Positions 59,120-64,000 of a DNA stretch of 64,000 nt are shown here, in pieces (position 1 is the first letter of the stretch; each line of letters begins with the position of its first letter). Position numbers and translations under genes: made by a program. The stretch lies in assembly GCF_014066305.1 (NCBI RefSeq), contig NW_023501053.1:824501-888500 (forward strand), given 5' to 3'. Source of the DNA: Letharia columbiana. Taxonomy: Eukaryota > Ascomycota > Lecanoromycetes > Lecanorales > Parmeliaceae. The notes under the pieces were generated by a model, which ran no database searches, was not told the origin of the DNA, and saw nothing but the letters and a program-made list of their open reading frames with translations.

Positions 59120-59499
59120 GAGGTGGAGGGGAAAGAGGGCCAACTTGGACGAACGAGATCACGAATATGGGATGAAAGTGAGCCACGCTCATGGCATGAT
59201 ATTGGGGCCATCGAGCTGGGTGGGCAGAAGGCTTGCGTCAAACACGCATGGGATGCTTCATGGCCCACCTTTCGAAGTCTACAGAGAGCTAGCATTGTGA
59301 GCGATTGTTTTTTCTTTGACGCTGCGAGACGAAGAATGAGCGTGGTGTTCGGCGTCTGGTTCGGGGAAAAGGCCGAAAATGGTATGCATGTCACTTTGGC
59401 GCAGGACGTAGAGTTCATGGAGAAATACCCTTCTTATGCTGCGAGCAAAACGCTATCTATGCTTGATATGCCCAAACGCCTCGCTGTGCATATGCAAGA

Positions 59500-60635
59500 C
59501 TAATCTGTGTCCATGTTGTCCCTGTCTTTTGTGTCGTCCCTATCTGTCTCCATTTTGTCCATCCCTTGATGCTCCTTGTCTTTCTTTTCTCCCACTTCGG
59601 GCTTTGAAACGGGAGCGTCCGCAGTCCCACTGGCTTCTCCGTCTGCATTGAGTAATGGCTGGCTCTCCGAGCTTCCACCTTCCTCTGGTATGCCTTCTAG
59701 CGTTGGCTCCTTCGCGGCTTCTCCAGCCTTTCCCTCCTTTTCTTGTCGGGCCTTCTCTTCTTCCATACTCATTCTCAAAGCAAGCGCAAGCTCCGGATCT
59801 GCGCTTGGATCAACGCCGAAATCGAAACCACCTCCACCTGCATCTCCACCAGCGTCGCCGCCGTTCTCACCGCCACGAGGAGCAACACCCTCTCCAGCTA
59901 ATATGGGCGTAGATATTATGTGATCACTCAGTAGACTCGGACCCGGTGGAATTACCTCCAGATGCGAGCCATCTCCGCCCTTGATGTTCTCGTTGAACGC
60001 TTCTAGCTTCTTCGTGTTCTCTGGGTCCAGGTCACCAAAGGCGATGAAGTCGATCGAGACATTATTCTTCTTCATCTTCCGAGCGAGCTTGACAAGATTC
60101 TTTTCATCTTCGTCAATGGGGGAGCAGGTGAAGACTATAATGCGTTGTCGTTGCGATTTATTTTGGCGGTGTTTGAGCGCGAGCTGTAAAATGCAATCAG
60201 CCTATAGGGCGAAACTTGAATTTCCGCGTAGACATACACCTGCTATTTGTATGGCTGTAGCCAGATGCGTGCTCCCTCTTATCTTCGTCCGGTGCATCCC
60301 ATCAAGTAGCTTCCCAAAGTCCGTGGTCAGAGTAACCAACATCTCTGGCCCCTTACCGGCCATGTTCATCAGACCGACGGAGGATTCGGGATTCGCTTGG
60401 GTTTTGGCGGAAAAGATGAGGTTGACTGCGTCTGCTTGGGCTTCCCATCTCGATGGACTGATAAGGTCAGAAACCATTTACGGGTCAAAGAAATATCTAC
60501 AGAGTGAATCTTACACATAATCGCCGTTTCTACTGCTCTCACTGTTGTCCAGCCTAGCAGTTCGTGTTAGCGGAGGCTTGAGCAACTGTAGTGACGAGCA
60601 GAGGCTTACACTATCATGGTCGCCTCAAGCACCAT
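59500..60635 (-). CDS. RPN10: 26S proteasome ubiquitin receptor Rpn10, 322 aa, 4 exons
   Basis: Exons 60635-60610, 60553-60515, 60457-60238 and 60183-59500 total 969 nt. Rpn10 is a 19S subunit that docks lid to base and captures polyubiquitin. The VWA domain (1-190) starts MVLEATMIVLDNSESSRNGD, with Asp11 and Ser13 of a MIDAS-like site, and includes RWEAQADAVNLIFSAKTQAN and RIIVFTCSPIDEDEKNL. A ubiquitin-interacting motif follows at about 222-241 (DPELALALRMSMEEEKA). The Gly-rich linker and long acidic, Asp-rich tail (DKMETDRDDTKDRD) are probably disordered. The first two exons are just 26 and 39 nt; all joins use GTAAGN or GTATGT donors. Confidence 0.96.
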
Positions 60636-60901
60636 GTTGACGGTTGATATACGAAGATAGAATCGAAACCACTTTCCGTTTCCTGGCAGAAGAATAGATG
60701 AAGAGTCAAGACGTTGAATGAATATCTAAAAGTGAAGCTCGAATGAGGCGGACGATGGCGCCAAGACCGCGGCAAACCCGCTAGCTGATCCCTGCGCCAA
60801 TCTTTGTTTACACAATTTCAAGCTTCGACTGCATTGTCTCCTTAATCACCAACTATCTTGCTGCGCTCTCGTTTCGAGTAGTCCTTGCCTCGATACAAGT
60901 C
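60636..60901. promoter_or_regulatory. Divergent promoter region RPN10 / NBL1
   Basis: 266 bp separates the two start codons, a likely bidirectional promoter. No recognised element. Confidence 0.45.
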
Positions 60902-62100
60902 ATGGCTCCTCCTCGCACGAAGAAAGTCCGGTCTTCGACCGATTCCAGCTCAACGGCGCGCCCGCAAACCGTTACCCTCCAATCGCCTGCGAGAACACCA
61001 GTGCAGAGTCCCCGAAAGAGGAGCATGACGATCACGGAAGGACAGAAGCAAGCGTTGATTGATAATCTACAACTAGAGAGTGAGCATTTCCGGAACCACA
61101 GCGTAGTTCAGGCATTGACCTCCTCCCAGTCACGGAACGCGCGCGAAAGCTTCGAGCTCAATACGCCCTCCAAGCTCAAAGTCTACGGACTCGAATTGAG
61201 TTACGGATAAATCGTATTCCGACTTCTCTCCGTAATGCGAACATGGGGGAGCTATTGGAGAAGTACAAAGAGATGTCGGATCCCAAACGACAGAGCGCGC
61301 CTCAAGAGGAGGAGGAGGCCGTAGAAATTGCTCATTCGAGCGAGTCCAGGCCCGTCTTGGTGTCAGAAGGTTCCAATTCAACAGATATGACCAAGTTCCG
61401 AGGCACAAAGAGAACCAGGCGAGTCCTTATGTGCGATCTAGCCGTGCCTCCGATTCTAACGAGCCGCAGCGACGCAATAAACTCCGCAGACAAGGAGAAC
61501 AACGCCCAGTCCATGGAAGCGATACCCAATCCCAAGAAGCGAGCCAAAATGACAACTACTGCGAAATCGCGCCAAGCTACGAACCCGTCTACTGTACTTT
61601 CCCCCAAATCAGCTAACTCACGCACTCTTCCCCAATCGCCAGTCCACCCAGAGCTCAAGTCGCCGCAGAAGTTATACTTTGCACATCCAACGTCACCTCT
61701 GAAACCAATATCACCTATCAAATTGGCATCACCTGCCAAAGCTGCCGCAGCAGCAGCAACAGCAAACCTAGCCAGTATGGTGACTGAGAAAGTAAAACCC
61801 GGCCGTCCGAAAGCAGCAGCAGGTCGTAAAGCTAGCAATCCTACGACAACGAAACCAGCGGTCGGAAGGCCAAAGCGGGGTGCGGCTATAGCCAAAGAAC
61901 CGGAGGATATGAGGAAAGTGAGCAATCAAAGTGATACATCAAGTATCTCTACGAGTACCACCATTGTGAAGAATGCGAAAAAGGCACCTGTAGCAGCTGC
62001 AAAGAACAACGAGGTTGGCGTGCGTGCCGTGGGGAAGAAGGTCGCTGCGGGCACGAGGATGCCACCGCCTGGAAGAAGGGTCTTGAGAAAGAGAGTATGA
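60902..62100 (+). CDS. NBL1: Borealin/Nbl1-type chromosomal passenger protein, 382 aa, 2 exons
   Basis: Exons 60902-61079 and 61130-62100 are joined by a 50-nt intron (GTGAGC...CCCAG). The join restores NLQLEITERARKLRAQYALQ, the helical borealin N-terminal domain that bundles with survivin and INCENP in the Aurora B complex. The domain spans about residues 46-105 and continues with TRIELRINRIPTSLR and MGELLEKY. The rest is a disordered basic tail with Lys/Ala/Pro repeats, SP sites (SPLKPISPIKLASPAK) and several AT-hook-like GRPK/GRPKR motifs, ending in RRVLRKRV. A weak in-frame intron near 61420-61470 is possible but not needed. The assignment rests on the N-terminal domain. Confidence 0.85.
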
Positions 62101-62427
62101 ACAGAATACTTTTTAGTCAGTAGCCGCGTTGATAAGTCATGTAGTGTGATTTGCGTGCGAAGCATCGCAACCACGGGAAGTCTTCCATCTCACGGAATTG
62201 CCTCATAAACGTAAGACGCCTTCGGTGACCAGGGTACATCCGTCAGTTTGTACATAGATGCCACAGAGCAATAGCTAGCGGATAACATCTTTTTGACCTA
62301 AAATTCGGTTAATCAAGGATTTATGACTCTTCGAATAGTCTTTGTAACCTACACGAGTCACCGGAAATTTCCTACTGTTTGACAACATGATACGACCCTG
62401 TAGACTGTCCAAACTTATTGCAAAGCC

Positions 62428-64000
62428 ATGAATGAATCCCCTGAATCTGCTATGTTTCGTCCGCCCATCAACCGTGCTATGCGAGCTCTTGATCGTTCTT
62501 TCTTCAAGAAAAGCGTTCCACTATCTGCAGCAAGAATACGTGATAATAAGCAAATTTCAAAGTACCGCATAGAACTGGGCCATGATCTGTTGAGGCTTGA
62601 CCGTATGCCAGCGGTCAGGTCTGTAAGAGATTCTGATGGGCAGGAGGCTAAGGCGCTACTTTTGAGGCCTGAGGTCAAGCCAGATGGTAACATAGCGTCT
62701 TTGTGTTTCCAGAAAGATGACAGAGCAGGAGAAGAGCTAAGGTGCTGCCAGATGCCTCTACATGGAGTCCAAAGCTCTCCGACTTGGTCAAGGCTTCCCA
62801 AGTCAGCCTCTCACCATATAATCTTGAATTAGACTACGACTACTGGAACTACCGTATGTATGTGCAAGACACAAGTATCGTATCCAACATAATTGCTCAT
62901 TACCACCAGATGACATAATGAGTGCCATACTCCCAGAAGCCGAGCAAGACGAATTCCCCACGGGATTCAGCATCGTTGGCCACGTTGGTGCGTCCGTGGC
63001 TCCATTACACAGAATCCAGAAGCGGCAGACTGACTGAGCATTATCTCAAGCCCACCTCAACCTCCGCGACCAGTATCTGCCTTATAAACACCTAATCGCC
63101 ACCGTCCTTCTCGACAAAAACCCCACCATCCGCACCGTAATCAACAAAACGGACGAAGTCGGCGAACAAAACGAATACCGCACCTTCAGTTACGAGCTCC
63201 TCGCCGGCGACCCGGACATGAATGTCGAAATCCACGAGGAAAACTGCAGGTTCCGTTTCGACTACTCCAAGGTGTACTGGAACAGCCGTCTCAACACCGA
63301 GCACAGGCGCCTGGTCGAAAAGTTCCAGCCCGGCGAAGCCGTCTGCGATGTCATGGCCGGCGTTGGGCCGTTCGCTGTGCCGGCTGGGAAGAAGAATGTG
63401 TTTGTGTGGGCCAACGATCTGAATCCGGATAGCTTTGCGAGTTTGGACGATGCGGTACGAAGGAACAAGGTGCGTGTGGCCGCGATCAGCCTACATCCCG
63501 CCCTCAAACGCATCAGGTAATTTACAGAAACGTCAGGTCCACCGATTTGTCAAAGTCTTCAATGAAGACGGCCGAACCTTCATTCGCTCCTCGGCGGAGA
63601 GATTGCTGAAGACGGACACCCATGTTAAAGTATATAAAGGGGTATCCCGACTCAAGCAACCGGCCTCAACTGTCAAGCCAATAGCAACCCTGACTTCGCC
63701 GAAGACTTTCAACCACTACATCCTAAACCTTCCGGCAAGCGCTATCACATTTCTCCCTTCCTTTATCGGCCTGTACGTAGGCCGTGAGGAGTTTTTTACG
63801 CCAAATACAGATGCCAAATTGCCGTTCATACATGTACACTGCTTTAGTACAAAGAGCGACGACAACAAGGAAGAAGAGATGAAAATCTGCAAGGAGGTCA
63901 GTGAGCAGATAGGGTACGAGATGAAGCCAGGTAATATTGAAACTGAAGGAGAGGTGCAGGTTTGGGATGTCAGGGATGTAGCGCCCATGAAGAGGATGTT
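62428..64000 (+). CDS. TRM5: tRNA (guanine37-N1)-methyltransferase Trm5, partial at right edge, 5 exons seen
   Basis: Exons 62428-62686, 62752-62853, 62910-62987, 63051-63469 and 63537 to the window end. Trm5 makes m1G37 in tRNA, preventing frameshifting, and often also acts in mitochondria. Joins restore family text: [55 protein letters not shown] and [16 protein letters not shown]. The SAM-binding region reads [20 protein letters not shown] followed by [13 protein letters not shown]. Before it are INKTDEVG and [14 protein letters not shown]. The visible C-terminal part includes [20 protein letters not shown]. About 440 residues are present; the last part of the gene lies outside. Confidence 0.96.

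Noticed and set aside
59123..59503. 126-aa ORF after RPB4
   Set aside because: It lies in the convergent 3' flank and lacks any domain or start context; probably 3' UTR.
61420..61470. Possible extra intron in NBL1
   Set aside because: The donor (GTCCTT) is poor and the frame stays open without it.

Overview
This window is nuclear DNA of a filamentous ascomycete (Pezizomycotina). The evidence is short GT-AG introns of about 46-110 nt with CTRAY-like branch points, fungus-type gene families (Cgr1, Tma22, HapB, Reg1-like, fungal ELMO, Nbl1/borealin), tight head-to-head and tail-to-tail packing of housekeeping genes, and a few decayed transposon pieces. Dothideomycetes is my best guess from the look of the proteins; the sequence cannot settle that without a search. 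Most exon-intron structures below were built by hand and checked for phase: joined exon lengths are divisible by three and the join restores a family motif.

Layout. 0-4 kb: a probable partial gene off the left edge, a weak small ORF, and a serine-rich uncharacterised protein (minus). 4.2-5.7 kb: a fold-type I PLP aminotransferase. 6-8.2 kb: a decayed HhH-type gene next to a deleted Fot1/pogo-like transposon. 8.3-16.3 kb: an AlkB-type DNA dealkylase, then CCT4 and RPT1 head to head, then SDH1. 16.9-18.4 kb: a LINE-derived Gag-like CCHC gene that carries an intron and one frameshift. 18.4-23.2 kb: a two-domain FolB aldolase, a GRF zinc-finger protein and TMA22. 23.7-29.6 kb: a long graveyard containing a metallo-beta-lactamase-fold relic, FnIII-like segments and a VWW-repeat lectin-like propeller relic. 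30.3-32.1 kb: a Reg1-like PP1 regulator. 32.1-37.5 kb: gene-poor. 37.5-43.2 kb: an ELMO-domain protein, a coiled-coil/TM protein with a frameshift, CGR1 and the ornithine carrier ORT1. 43.2-46.8 kb: a long leader/promoter region in front of hapB. 46.8-64 kb: hapB, VPS10, cytidine deaminase, eIF3d, TRS23, RPB4, RPN10, borealin/NBL1 and the start of TRM5.

How the genes relate. There is no biosynthetic or defence cluster. The intact genes are core functions: protein folding and degradation (CCT4, RPT1, RPN10), translation and ribosome assembly (eIF3d, TMA22, CGR1, TRM5), transcription (RPB4, hapB), respiration (SDH1), trafficking (VPS10, TRS23) and mitosis (NBL1). One plausible regulatory link is visible: three CCAAT boxes lie just upstream of hapB, which encodes the CCAAT-binding NF-YA subunit, and a CCAATCA box lies in the SDH1 promoter. 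The most unusual items are the intron-bearing LINE Gag-like gene and the 6-kb multidomain relic.
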